Assembly (NCBI GenBank): GCA_963971225.1
Contig: OZ020269.1
Span: 99,060,405 to 99,124,404 of the forward strand
DNA length: 64,000 nt
Source: Melieria omissa
Taxonomy: Eukaryota > Arthropoda > Insecta > Diptera > Ulidiidae
Direction: 5' to 3'
This document shows positions 23,374 to 35,585 of this stretch, in pieces. Each line of letters starts with the position of its first letter. Position 1 is the stretch's first letter. A program made the position numbers and the translations under genes. Below the pieces are notes generated by a model. That model did no database searches. It saw only the letters and a list, made by a program, of their open reading frames with translations, and was not told the origin of the DNA.

Positions 23374-26243
23374 CGTCAAAGATCCTACTTGCTTACCATG
23401 AATCCTGCCCGCCCTCAAGGCCGGTAGGACGAAAATCCTATCCGCCCTGGTGGAGCAAGGACATTGGTAGGCAAAGAAGAGAACTTAGAGAGTTTTTCAA
23501 ACTGGCCAAACTTGCCGACTGTGCGGAGTGTTGGAGAGAGTACAAGACACTACTTCACTCCTAAAAACAAGAGATACGGAGGGCCAAAAGAAGCTCCTGG
23601 CAGAACTTCTGTGGAAGTATGGACAAGACCTCCGAGGCATCCAGACTTCGGAAGATACTCGCCAAATCCCCCCCTATACCATCACTCATCCGCAAAGAAT
23701 CTGGAGAATGGACCAAGGATGGCAAGGAGACGCTTGAGGCACTTATGGAAGCCCACTTTCCTGGCTGTTCAGAGGTTCCCGACTCGGTCTCAACTGCACT
23801 CGGCACAGAGCAAGGGAATTGTGAGGGCCTAATCACCACATCCAGACTTCGATGGGCTTTGGGCTCTTTCGATCCCTTCAAATCCCCGGGTCCGGACGGC
23901 ATTTTTCCCGCGCTTCTGCAAAAGGGAAATGCTGTTCTGATACCGTGGCTCAAGGACGTTTTCAGGAGCTGTCTGAGACTGAACTATGTACCGATGGACT
24001 GGCGATTATCAAGGGTTGTATTTTTGCCGAAATCAAGTAAAAGCAGCCATTTGTATCCGAAGGACTATCGGCCCATCAGCCTCACCTCGTTTATACTGAA
24101 GACCTTTGAAAGACTACTAGACTCGTTTATTAAGGAAAGGGTTCCACCTGGCCTGATATCAACGAACCAACACGCCTATATGAAAGGCAAGTCAACGGAG
24201 ACAGCACTTCATCAGGTGGTTTTTCAGATACAAAAAGCTTTTCACTACGGAGAATACGCGCTGGGAGCCTTCCTCGACATATCAGGGGCTTTCAACAATG
24301 TCTCTACAGAGGCATTGTTGGAAGGCCTTGCATCAATTGAGGTGCACCCACCCATAGAGGACTGGATTGGTAATCTGTTGAATTGCCGTACAGTGGTAGC
24401 GGAGTGGGGCGCAACAACCATAACGAGGAAGGCGAACAGGGGCACCCCCCAGGGGGGTGTGCTCTCTCCGTTACTATGGAATCTAGTCGTTAACAAGATC
24501 CTTTTAAAGCTGAGGGACGGGGGGCCAAGGCTAACCGCATATGCGGATGACCTCGCCGTTGTCGTCTCAGGCAGGTGTCTCACCTCAATGAGCCAAGTAC
24601 TCGAGAGGACACTGAAAGTGATTAACAACTGGGCAAAGACTGTGGGACTGGAAACAAACCCAGACAAGACGGACTTAGTTCTTTTTACAACAAAGTACAA
24701 GATCCCAACCTGGCTTCCTCCCAAACTGAACAACACCACACTCACCCCCAAAACATCTACTAAGTACCTAGGAGTCATCTTGGACAGTAAACTGTCGTGG
24801 AAATTGAATGTGGAAGACAGGAAAAGGAAAGCCTTGAACGCCTTATACGCTTGCAGGAAAATGCTCGGTAAGACTTGGGGCTTATCCCCCCGTCTTACAC
24901 ATTGGATTTACACTGCAGTGATTAGACCCATTATGCTCTACGGGATCATAGTATGGTGGACTGCGGTGGATAAGAAGACCTATGCCAAAAGACTCGAGAC
25001 TGTACACAGAGCCGCTGGGTTGTGTATAACAGGCGCAATGCGCACCACTCCGACAGCGGCACTGGACAAAATCTTGGGATTTTATCCAATTGGTCTGACT
25101 GCGAAAAGCGCCGCTAAAAAGGCGGCGCTTAGACTTAAGGTAACTGGACAGCTCACGCTACGACATTACGGCCACAGCAGGTTACACGCAGGGGTGAGCG
25201 AAAGCTCAGACTACGCCGTACCTCAAGCCAATTTCAACTTCAAACCCCACGTGATCCTAGAACCGGATGGGTGGCGACAGGGGCTCGAGCCCGGCCGTCA
25301 ATCCTATAACCTGTTCACGGATGGATCCAAGATGACAGAGGGAGTGGGATCTGCAGTTTTCTGTCCGGAACTTGACCTTCAACAGTCTTTCCGGCTCCCG
25401 GACTACTGCAGCATCTTCCAAGCAGAGGTACACGCTGCCACAAGAGCGGCGCAACTAGCAATGGGTCGCACCCCTCCAGACTCTCGAATAAACATCTATA
25501 TCGACAGCCAAGCAGCCATAAAAGCAGCAGCTGGGGTATTGTCAAACTCGATATGCGTACGGAACTGCAAAACCAAATTGGACCAACTCTGTCGCAACAG
25601 AGTGGTCACTATCTATTGGGTACCGGGTCACAAAGGAGTTGAGGGAAATGAGAAGGCTGATGCGCTCGCCAAAGCCGGGGCACGACTGCCTACGGTTAGC
25701 GAGCCAGACATCCATCCACCCCTCTCCACGCTCAAGACGGAAATAGAAGAGAATATGATTCGTGAAGCGGCGTCCATGTGGGAGAGATCTACATCTCACA
25801 GGACAGCAAAAATCATGCTTCGCGAACATAATGTCAACAACACAGAGTTTGGACTATCACTCCGAAGAGATGATTGCAAACTATTGACCGGGATACTCAC
25901 GGGACACTGTCTCACACCGTCCCACGCTGCCAAACTTGGCTTGGTACCAAGTGATGCATGCACAAGATGTGGTGAAGACAGTGCCAAGGGTACCCTGGAG
26001 CATTTGCTGTGCCACTGCCCTGCTCTCTACAGATCACGGGTCAGCTGCCTCGGATCCGCGTCGTTCCCTTCCTTGGAAAGAGTCGCGGAACAAAAAAGCA
26101 GCGACTTACTTAGATTTGGCAAAACGTTTTTGACAAACTACATACAGGTCTGAAGCTCCAGAACCTTTCTGGTACCACTATGGACCAACATGGTCTATGT
26201 GAGACCCCCCCGAGGGTCAGCCAGCCTAACCTACCTACCTACC
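23345..26243 (+). mobile_element. 5'-truncated non-LTR retrotransposon (I/LOA-type with RNase H)
   Basis: The 2.9-kb insert is GC-richer than the satellite it sits in and is flanked by TATGAA at 23339-23344 and 26244-26249, a likely 6-bp target duplication. Coding begins within the endonuclease-RT linker, so gag and endonuclease are missing. The 3' end has no poly(A) tail; it closes with CCTAACCTACCTACCTACC after an untranslated stretch of about 90 bp. The 5' side starts with C plus an unbroken run of 28 T (23346-23373), unusual for a sense-strand 5' junction. Confidence 0.9.
23375..26153 (+). pseudogene. non-LTR retrotransposon polyprotein: RT, RNase H, zinc knuckle (one stop)
   Basis: The protein copies element RNA at a nicked target site. 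The frame is open from the T-run to TGA at 26151 except for TAA at 23562-23564. The later part is an intact 844-residue frame from ATG at 23619. Before the stop, YPPWWSKDIGRQRRELREF and CWREYKTLLHS are the usual linker before RT. In the 844-residue numbering, the RT A motif FLDISGAF has D220, GTPQGGVLSPLLWN follows, and YADD is at 308-311, then KYLGVILDSKLSW. RNase H has its full set: D568 (FTDGS), E603 (QAEVHA), D629 (YIDSQAA), H671 (VPGH) and D681 (EKADAL). A CCHC-like knuckle has C781, C784, H795 and C800. RT and RNase H look catalytically complete, so the copy is young. I cannot place the clade firmly; RNase H argues for I or LOA over Jockey. Confidence 0.92.
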
Positions 26244-27050
26244 TATGAAAACTAATTTGGCACAGGTTTCTCATTATTCTAAAAATCGACATTTGACGGG
26301 TCAACAATGGGTCAACAAATATCAGTTTGTTTGGGAAAATAAAAATTAACGGTCAATTTATTTAAAACTCGGTAAATGTGTTCCAAAAGAGGAATAATTC
26401 TTTACGCGTTTTTAATTTTTTTTGAAAATTAAAACCTAACGGGGTCAACAAAGGGTTAAATGTTTATATAAAGAAGCTGTGAAAAAAACATGAATTAATG
26501 AAAAATATTTGTAAATATGGTTGTCATTGTTTTGAAAATCAGATTCGGACAAGGTCAACAATGGGTTAATAGTTTGTACGAAAAAATACGATTTGTTGTG
26601 CGTTTTTGGTCCCCTTTGTTGACAATTTTATGAAGTTAAACAATTTTATGAAGGAATTGTGAAAAAAACATGAAATCACGAAGAATTATTTACTTAAATT
26701 ATGAAAAATAACTAAACAAATGTTTTTCATTGTTTTGAAAATCGCAATTTGACGGGGTCAACAATGGGTTAATAGTATGCATCGGAAAATATAGAAATTT
26801 AAGAAGCCAATTTATTTCAAACTCGGTATACGTTTGCCAAATAAGAAATAATTCTATAAACGTTTTTCACTCTTTTGAAAATCAAAATCTGACGGGTCAA
26901 AAATGGGTTAAAAGTTTGTATGAGGAAACATGATTCTTCTTTTGTATGAGGAAACATGACTTCAAAAATTATGATTTAAATGAAAAATAATTAGACAAGT
27001 CTTTTTCTTTTTCGTGATAAACGTCTAATGTGTTCAACAAAGCCAACTTC

Positions 27051-28975
27051 AGACTGCGGGCCCTGCTACTCATTGATATATTTTCAGAATTGTAGGTCGC
27101 ATAGCTTCATCTCTACTCAGTTGAGTCTTTCTACGAGGAAAAATTGACTGCTGTTAGACAAGTCGAGGGCATGAAAATAGTGCAATGAATAAATTGAATT
27201 CCATTGTTTAGGGCTTTAATATTTATTGTATGTATAGATATTGTAAAAAATAATTACAAAATCAACCAATCATCAAGTGATGCTGCATGGAATAGAAAAT
27301 AATAGAAAATAAGCGCAATCTTCCTTGAAGCTGTCAGGGTTTCTTAACAACCACCAACAGCATTAAGAAGTGGCAACAACCCAACTAACCACTCACTACT
27401 CGATGCTCAGGTGGAAAGCACTGTTCATATAGACCGCACACATGTTTTGCTAATTTCACACACATTAAGCAGCATTAATTAGCCAAAATCCGCTTTCCAA
27501 ACACGAGCGGTGAACTTAGCCAAGTAGCATAAAAAATCTGTTTATGTATGTGTGTGTGTGTGCGACACTTGTATGGTGAGCCACAAGTACGTTTACGATA
27601 GTAATTGCGGCGTATTTGTGGCAAGTGAGAAGCATAAATTCAACGAATTAAATAAAATTAAATGTAATCACTTAACTGAATTAATTTGTGTGGGTCAGAA
27701 AAGTGTGATTAACAGTCTTGTCTGTGATATCAATTAACAAATATTAATTGTTTCTTACTGTTTGAATAGCAAAATTTGAATACAGCTGCAGGTCAATGCC
27801 ACCAAACCATTCATCACATTGATGAAACCATTTCGTTCAAGCATTTCATTAACTTGTGATGTTTTCCCATTGATGATCCCAACTATTTATCAGTCACTTG
27901 CAAATGCCAAATAAATGAGTAAATATCCATCGACACCTCTGCTTTGACTTGATCGAACCACCAATCGCCACTTGACGTTCGTGCCGACATTTCGAGATTC
28001 ATTGTTTGCTCGCAAATGAATAGAAAATATGCCGAATTCTTCATGCAATTAACCTGAATTCAATTTCAATCAATGCGCCGCCATTTCGGTTTTGTTTGTT
28101 TCATTTGTTGTTGGGTTCTATCATTTCGCCACTAACATTTGCCACTAACTGAAATCATCAATTCGAACAACGTACGGCACGGGCATTGTTATTAATTAAT
28201 TTCGACAACAGCAACCATTAGAACAACAACAACAAGAGCAACAACAAATCCACATAGACGTGAAGTATTTAATAAACGCAAACAGCTCAAACACGAGCGA
28301 AATTTTAGTAATTCACAAAGAAAACCATTCTTTTTTTCGGGTGAGGGAAGAGAAGGAGGATGAAAAGAGGCGAATGAGTAAGAGAGAGATAGAGAGAATT
28401 TGATTGAAGGGCATAAAATAAAATGATGCAGAAGGTAACGAAAATATTTATGCGTTCACATGTGTGCAGGAATTTAGTATATTTCTATATAGACGAGTAT
28501 TTGTGTGTGTGTGTGTTAGTGTTCTAGTAAGTGTGAGCCTTGCTTTGGCATGTGAAATACCAAATTTTGCGAAGCCAGAATACCTGATGTTTTCATGAAT
28601 TCACTGTTGCCAGGTTACCTCACCGTCTGGATTGGACTAATGCGCTCAGTATTGTATGTGTGTGTATGTGAGAGTGAGTGTGTTTGTGCTCACACAACGC
28701 TGTCAATCATGAACGAAAACCTATTAAATAGTCAGCTCAACCAATAACACCACTATTTACAACAACAACAATGCCAGCTAGTCGTACAACGAATATGTGA
28801 AACTCGTCGGCTTGGCACCCAAGAATTTTTAAATTCATGAATTGAAATATTTTTTGCTCCTTTTATGATTTTATCTAATGTTCTGTTTCTTTACAAAAAC
28901 TTCTATTGATTTTGGAACCCTGAAAACCATGTATTGAAATATTTTAGATTTTGATTAGTTTTTTCAAGACAATAG
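27051..28975. other. non-coding DNA with CAA runs and GT microsatellites
   Basis: No gene recognised. GT runs occur near 27547-27563 and 28501-28518, and ACAACAACAACAA near 28225-28245. Composition is mixed, without a repeat period. Confidence 0.6.
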
Positions 28976-28979
28976 GCCC

Positions 28980-29275
28980 AATAAATCACAATTTTTTTAA
29001 CCCTTTTTTGATCCTGTCAGATTTTGATGAAAAATACCTGTCTTATTATTTCTGATTTGAAGTGCTTTCATTATATTTAAAGTCAATAAGCTCATTAAAT
29101 CATGTTTCCCCAAAATGAAATGTTAACCCATTGTTGTCCCTGTTAGATTTTGATATTCAAAAAAGATTAAACCCAGTGTCAAATCACTTCACATTTTCAC
29201 CACTTTCACCAAGTTTAAAGTCAAAAAGCCAAAAAAATCTTGTTTTTCTATCAAATCAAAGCGACATGTCACTTT
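28980..29275 (-). repeat. inverted copies of the 130-bp satellite
   Basis: AACCCTTTTTTGATCCTGTC (28998) and TTAACCCATTGTTGTCCCTG (29128), with TTAGATTTTGATATTCAAAA, are the reverse complement of the ACAAWGGGTTAA unit and its neighbour segments at 22690-27050. Two units are clear and a third is decayed. They lie about 2 kb beyond the main array, in the opposite orientation. Confidence 0.75.
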
Positions 29276-29469
29276 AAAATTAATTTTTCGATAACAGAAA
29301 TGTTCACAAAAAATTACTTTTTTAACTAAAACTGTTTAAAGCTTTTACAAATATCATAATTTAATAATTTCAAAACGAAATTTTTTGCTAACATTGTTCT
29401 TTACTTAACCTTTGACCACAGTAGACGGTCACTTGAGAACTTGAATGTCCATTTAAATAAACTTTTCCC

Positions 29470-30740
29470 AACTTTGGGGCGTATGAGTGATATTTTTCGT
29501 AATTCACCACCAAACTTGAAGTACGTGAAGACGAAAAGTTTTCGAAGTCTAGTAAACTGTTTAGCTTTCACATAATATGTTCACATATTATATTCATATG
29601 TGTATATGTTCATGTTTGCATATTTTTATTTATTTATTATTTTATTTCTTTATTGTTCTTTTGTGACGTATGAGTAATATTTTGAAGACAGTTATGGCAA
29701 AAAAATTGTTTAAAAACGTATATTTTAGCAATTTAGCTGAAAATGTGTAAGCAATTCTAATGTATTGGCTGCCACCACTAGTTAAAGTTACACAATAAAA
29801 AATTAGTAAAAAGTAATTGTAACAATAGTGCATTGTGTATGGCGTATGAGTAACTTTTTTCATTTTCGTCGATAACAGAAATCACTTAAATATTTGATCC
29901 AAAGATTTTTCTTTTTCGAAACATAAAACATGAAAAAAACATTTTAACAACCAACAGTTGCTAAAGCTTTAAAATGAATAAAAAAAACAGTTAAATTAGG
30001 CATGGCGTATGAGTAACATTTCTGAAATAACTTGAAGAAAATCACTAAAATATTGAAGAAAACTATTCTTTAAAGAGGATTTAATAATCTTAACAACGCA
30101 CTCCAAGCGAAAAACGATTAGAAACAACAAGGTTATTAAATTTAATGCAGTAGGCGTGACGTATGAGAAACATTACTTGGGGGCTATCTCGAAAAATTCT
30201 AAAATATTGAATCAAAGTAGTCTTTCTGAAGCTGTAAAAGCGCTGAAAGCCAATAATGGCAGTAAAAGAAGTAAAAAATGAAAAGTGTATCAGCTAAATT
30301 TGGGGCAACCTGCATGGCGTATGAGTAACATTTCTGAGATAACTTCAAGAAAATCTCTTAAATATTGGGACAAAGCTATTTCTTGAAGAGGATTCATTAG
30401 TCTTAACAACGCACTCCAAGCGAATAATGCTTAGAAACAAAAAGGTCATTAAATCGAGTGCAGTTTGTGTAACGTATGAGTAACATTACTGTGAAGTTAT
30501 GCTGCAAAATTCTAAAATATTGAATCAAAAATATCTTTCTGATGCTTTTTAAGTGATCTAAACGAAATACTGAAAGCCGATAACGGCTTTGAGCTGTTAA
30601 ACAGTTGTAAAAAGAAGCTAGAATGAAAACACTATCAGATAATTTGGTGCAGCATGCGTGGCGTATGAGTAACATTTCTGTGAGATCGTTAAAATATTCA
30701 GTCAAAGCAGCCTTTCTGACACATTTAAGTGATCCGTAAA
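29470..30740. repeat. CGTATGAGTAACATT tandem array, about 155-190-bp units
   Basis: GGCGTATGAGTAACATT variants occur at 29480, 29667, 29843, 30006, 30160, 30318, 30473 and 30662. In the best-kept part, units alternate between GGCGTATGAGTAACATTTCT, followed by GAGATAACTTCAAGAAAATC, and a (G/A)ACGTATGAG version followed by ACATTAC. Alternate units also share CTTAACAACGCACTCCAAGC (30090 and 30400), giving a dimer of about 312 bp. Short open frames within it are chance. Confidence 0.88.
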
Positions 30741-31059
30741 AAAGCAATAATAAGCTTAATAATAAATTATTAAAAAATACAAATAAATAAAAATTACAAA
30801 AAAAAATATTTAAAAAATTAAAATTATTAGTAAAAATTTTTAGTATTTAATTTTTATTTTTGAAACAAAATATAAATAATCTCTTTGAACACTTTTGAAA
30901 CTTCAATTTCAAAGAAATATTTAGAATCGAATTAGGGGAATGCAAAACCAGTAGGAAGCCAAGTAATGTGTAAAGAAGTGAAAATAAACTACTTTTATTT
31001 AATTTTACTAGATGGAATACAAAATTAGGAGCAAGATAAGCAAAAATTAAAAATTTCTT

Positions 31060-31560
31060 AAAATTGAAAAAGGTTTAAAATTTGCTGATTTTATATAAAA
31101 AAAAACCAAGAAAGAATTCAAAATTCTGATAAAATTGGATTTTTTTGTTATCTATAAAAAATACGAAAATATAAAAAACTTCTCTAAGAGTTTCATGAAG
31201 AAGTAAAAGGAATACAAAAACAGTTGTCTAGAAATTTGGAAAAAATTAAATTTGGCTTTCATGGATGATAAAGGTTTAAAAATTCCTGATTTTATAAAAA
31301 AACAAGAAAGAATTAAAAATTCGGATAAAATTAGAGTATGTTTTTTCTTATAAAAAATACGAAAATGTAAACACTTCTCTTAGAGTTTTATGATTTTGGT
31401 AGGAGGAATACAAAAACAAATGTCTGGAAATTCGGACAAAATAATAAAAAAAAATAATAAATTTTGTTTTCATGGATGATTGATGAAGTAAAAAAATACA
31501 AAAAAAGCAAAGCAAAGCAAAACAACGTGTAGAAAATTTTAATATATAACAAACTTTTCT
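31060..31560. repeat. about 200-bp tandem repeat, two to three copies
   Basis: AGGTTTAAAATTTGCTGATT at 31071 and AGGTTTAAAAATTCCTGATT at 31272 begin two long similar blocks. Shared parts include AAGAAAGAATT, ATAAAAAATACGAAAAT, ACTTCTCT and AGGAATACAAAAACA. A weaker third copy starts near 31460. Confidence 0.8.
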
Positions 31561-32937
31561 TACAATTTTCTGATTTTAGTGAGTGGCTAAACATTGTACG
31601 TGAGTGAGGAATATTGTATGAAATATTTCGTGTTTTGACTGGTTTTTAAGCTTCTTTTGTACTTTTGTATTTGAAAACATTAGTCAAGTAATCGATCATA
31701 TTTGGCCAATGCCTGATTAAACCCGATTTTATTTGTCAATTTCATGCCGAAAGCAAAGCCAATAACATTTTGTCGGCCGCATAACAGTGCTTCTTCACTG
31801 AATATATGTGAGTGTGTTCTGTCAGTGTGCCAGTATGTTTGTGTTCGTTTGTTCTGTCTGTGTGCTGAATCGTGCTTGTGTGTATGTGTGTGTGTCAAAA
31901 TCTGTTAAGTGCCATGTTTATTGCGGTGCCAATAGGCTCATTGTGTGCTGCTGACAGATATTTTCAAATAATAACCAGCAACGAGCAGTTAGCAATTTGC
32001 ATTGACCGCTTATGACAATGTTGGCTAAACGTATCAATGAAACTCGAGTTGACATTATTTTGTTCAATATTTTTTTTTGTTGTAATGTGGTATACTGACA
32101 AATTGCTTTCGCATTGTGAATTAGCCAATTAAATGCAAAATGTTGTGACAAGTGAGTGACAGTGTGCAATAATTTTCATATAAAAACATAAAATGATATT
32201 TGCAATTTTTGACGCTTGGTGCAGTAAAAGTTTGAAATTTCAGATTATATTTAAATGTGAAATTTCAGCATTATTTTTACTAAGTGGAAATATAAGATGA
32301 GATTTTTGACGCATTCAAGCAAAGAAATCATTTTCTCTCTTATAAAAGAAAAATTTTTGCAATTTTTCACTCGAATTTTTTTTAATAAAATATTTTCAGT
32401 ACATTTCTCAATGCTTGAGACATAACAAATGAGTCCTTTTTATAGCATCCTTGCTGCTTAAAAAATACGCAAAAATCTGTAAGTTGGTTGATTGGCTACT
32501 TTGCCATTACACGCCAATTTATACTTCCCTCTCTTTTTTCCCCAACTACGTTTCATGTGTCGTTGGATTATTGCTGATATTAGTGTTGATATTAGTTCAA
32601 ATTGCCTACAAAGTTTTATGCGCCAAAAATAACAAAATTTTTCAAGCGAACTGTGTGCGACCCACGCACGCAGCGTTGAAGCAAAATCAGTCAAATGCAA
32701 ATGAGTAGCAAATTATTGTCAAGGGGATGCACACACACACACACACACGCAAGTACATGAAAATATTGGAAGAAACACAAACAACAAACATTGAGAGATG
32801 TGGGCGCGTCGTTACAACAACGAAGGCCGCGTCTTCAGTGTACGCAGTTCACAAGACGAGACGAGACGAGCCGCCTGTCAAGCAATTGAGGGAATTCATT
32901 GATAAATATGCACACATAACACCCACACAGCCACTAA

Positions 32938-32970
<33 letters not shown>

Positions 32971-34319
32971 ACACACACACATCCATTCAATGGCAATTTC
33001 TTCGGCTTTCATATACAACAAACCACACAGTGACGGCTTCTTGTTGGCAATTTGCCGAGAGTGCGCAACTTGTTGCTTGTTACCAAACGCCACTGTTTGC
33101 TTTTTTGAATTTTTTTCTTGGCCGCAGCCAACGTTCTAGCGGCAGCGTCGGCTTACACTTTGACTTTGATCGATGGCGAAAGAAATTCGAAAATCATCTT
33201 GTTGGCTCTGAACACTCGCCACACACTGGCGGCTTCTGCATACGGCTGACTGCGCGCCGTCAGATAATGCGGCCGCCATATCTGCTCGAGCCAAGCAAGC
33301 AGCTGCTGCGAGCTTTCAGAGTTGAATGAGCACAGCCATCGCAGTGCTTCAGACCTTAAAAGACTAAGCGAACGTCTTCAAATTGTTCACTGCCACAATT
33401 CAATTTTTGATGGCATTCGCCGCATTGGTTGAGATTCAATACTGTCACTTTTGCTGCTTTGGTGTGTGTCGCACTTACACTTCACACCCTACACACAGAC
33501 CAACCAAGACACTCGCACATACACACAAGCAGACATTTTGCTCTTCATTTCAGTTCATCACATCATGTTGTGCACATTCTGCTCGCATTATTTGACATTT
33601 ATTTGTTAAATTCGTTTGACACCCCGACTGACAGTACTCGCACGCCAACGTGTGTGACAAATGCTCGCGTAACCCTTGCTCGCATCATAATTGGAGTTGT
33701 TAGTTGTTAGCGTTGCCGAGGTTGGCAATGCGTGCGAAAGCGAAATGGCACATCATAAAAGCGACATTAAGCAGACACGATGAAAGGGTGGCAATTCGCT
33801 TGGCAAAACAATAAAAAAAACACTCCAATGCCATCGTTGGCGCCGATGGCACGTCGCTGCTTTGGAATTGGATTTTTGCTGTAACATTAAACGTTTCGCC
33901 CACTCGACACGCCAGCTGACGCGGTGCGGTAATATCAATAAGGCCGCATTAAGCAGCTTGAAAATTGGTCAATTTGTTTTGGTTGTTTTTTTTTTTAATA
34001 TATTCAAATTTGTTTGGCATACACTGAGTGCGCGTTTTGTTGACAGTTGGCTCAGTGTCAAATGGTGGCAACGTGATAACTTGAAGCTGCCACATTAAGG
34101 AACAAATGTAGTGTTGGTCTAAGAAAGCGAAATTGGTGGGGTTTTTCATTGGATTGTAAAACTTTTGCAACAGATTGTTGACAATTTGAAAGGTTAAAGT
34201 CAGTGGTGCAAATGTGAAAATATATTCCTAATAAAATTCAACAATTTGCGCAGCACAAAATTGTCTGTGCTGCCACACTTTACTTCATATTTTTAATGTT
34301 TTTTTTTAATACATTTGTT
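31561..34319. other. non-coding DNA, GC-richer in 32640-34100, with CA microsatellites
   Basis: CA runs lie at about 32730-32749 and 32937-32982, and GT runs near 31880. The stretch 33030-33350 is relatively GC-rich. One 200-codon open frame (32727-33329) is largely a CA-repeat translation (THTHTH) and lacks any domain. I see no convincing exon. Confidence 0.5.
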
Positions 34320-34493
34320 TTTACAGTAAATTTTTATATTTTTGGCTAATTTCTATTTTTAATTTTTAATTTTTCTATTTTTGGTTATAATTTTTGGATT
34401 TTAATTTTTATTTTTTATATTATATTTTTTTTTTATTTTTTAATGTTAATTTAAAATTTTTAATTTTAATTTAAATGTTTTATTTTTACATTT

Positions 34494-35585
34494 AATTCTT
34501 TAACTCTAATTTTTAAGTTTTAGTTTTTAATTTTAATTTTAGTTTTAATTTTAGTTTTAATTTTCATTTAAATTTTAATTTTAATTTTAATTTAAATTTT
34601 AATTTTAATTTTAATTTTAATTTTAATTTTAAATTTTGTTTTAATTTTAATTTTAGTTTTAGTTTTAATTTTAATTTTAGTTTTAATTTAAATTAATTTT
34701 AGTTTTAGTTTTAACCTTAACTTTAATTTTAATTTTAATTTTAATTATAATTATAATTTTGATTTTATTTTTATTTTTATTTTTATTTTTATTTTTATTT
34801 TTATTTTAATTTTAATTTTAATTTTAATTTTAATTTTAATTTTAATTTTAATTTTAATTTTAATTTTAATTTTAATTTTAATTTTAATTTTAATTTTAAT
34901 TTTAATTTTAATTTTAATTTTAATTTTAATTTTAATTTTAATTTTAGTTTTAATTTTAATTTTAATTTTAATTTTACTTTTAATTTTACTTTTAATTTTA
35001 CTTTTAATTTTACTTTTTGTTTTAATTTCAATTTTAATTTTAATTTTAGTTTTAATTTTCATTTTAATTATATTTTTAATTTTAATTTTAATTTTAGTTT
35101 CAGTTTTAATTTTAATATTCATTTTCATTTTAATTATATTTTTAATTTTAATTTTAATTTTAATTTTATTTTAATTTTAATTTAATTTTTATTTTTACTT
35201 TTATTTTAATTTTAATTTTAATTTTAATTTTAATTTAATTTTGATTTTAATTTTCATTTTAGTTTTAATTATACTTTTTATTTTAATTTTCATTTTCATT
35301 TTCATTTTCATTTTCATTTTCATTTTCATTTTCATTTTCATTTTCATTTTAATTTTAATTTTAATTTTAATTTTAATTTTAATTTTAATTTTAATTTTAA
35401 TTTTAATTTTAATTTTAATTTTAATTTTAATTTTAATTTAATTTTAATTTCAATTTTAATTTTAATTTTAATTTCAATTTTAACTTAAATTTTAATTTAA
35501 TTTAATTTTTATTTTTACTTTTATTTTTATTTTTATTTTAATTTTAATTTTAGTTTTAATTTTAATTTTAATTTTAATTTTAATA
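34494..35585. repeat. AATTTT hexanucleotide array with AGTTTT, ACTTTT and CATTTT blocks
   Basis: Period-6 sequence fills more than 1 kb. Sub-blocks are homogeneous: AATTTT at 34800-34945 and 35345-35435, ACTTTT/AATTTT alternation near 34970-35015, and CATTTT at about 35287-35350. Stop-free translations (repeating KIKIK or LILIL) are artefacts of the six-base period. Confidence 0.93.

Larger units (their letters stand above)
22690..27050. repeat. about 130-bp satellite, split by a non-LTR insertion
   Basis: Units carry ACAATGGGTTAA or ACAAAGGGTTAA near 22696, 22821, 22948, 23001, 23134, 23269, 26303, 26448, 26558, 26761 and 26899, with the two versions often alternating. They are joined by TTTGAAAATC, AAACTCGGTAAACG and GTTTGTACGGAAAAA segments. 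The retrotransposon 23345-26243 interrupts the array; subtracting it and its duplication leaves 129 bp between the flanking boxes, the normal period. The array directly adjoins the 123-bp satellite. Confidence 0.85.

Noticed and set aside
32727..33329. 200-codon frame with His/Thr repeats
   Set aside because: Opens through CA microsatellites and has no domain; the part after the repeats is not protein-like and the frame is not supported by splice signals I could recognise.
34751..35441. Lys/Ile and Leu/Ile repeat frames in the AATTTT array
   Set aside because: Six-base repeat translation; no start context, domain or non-repeat sequence.
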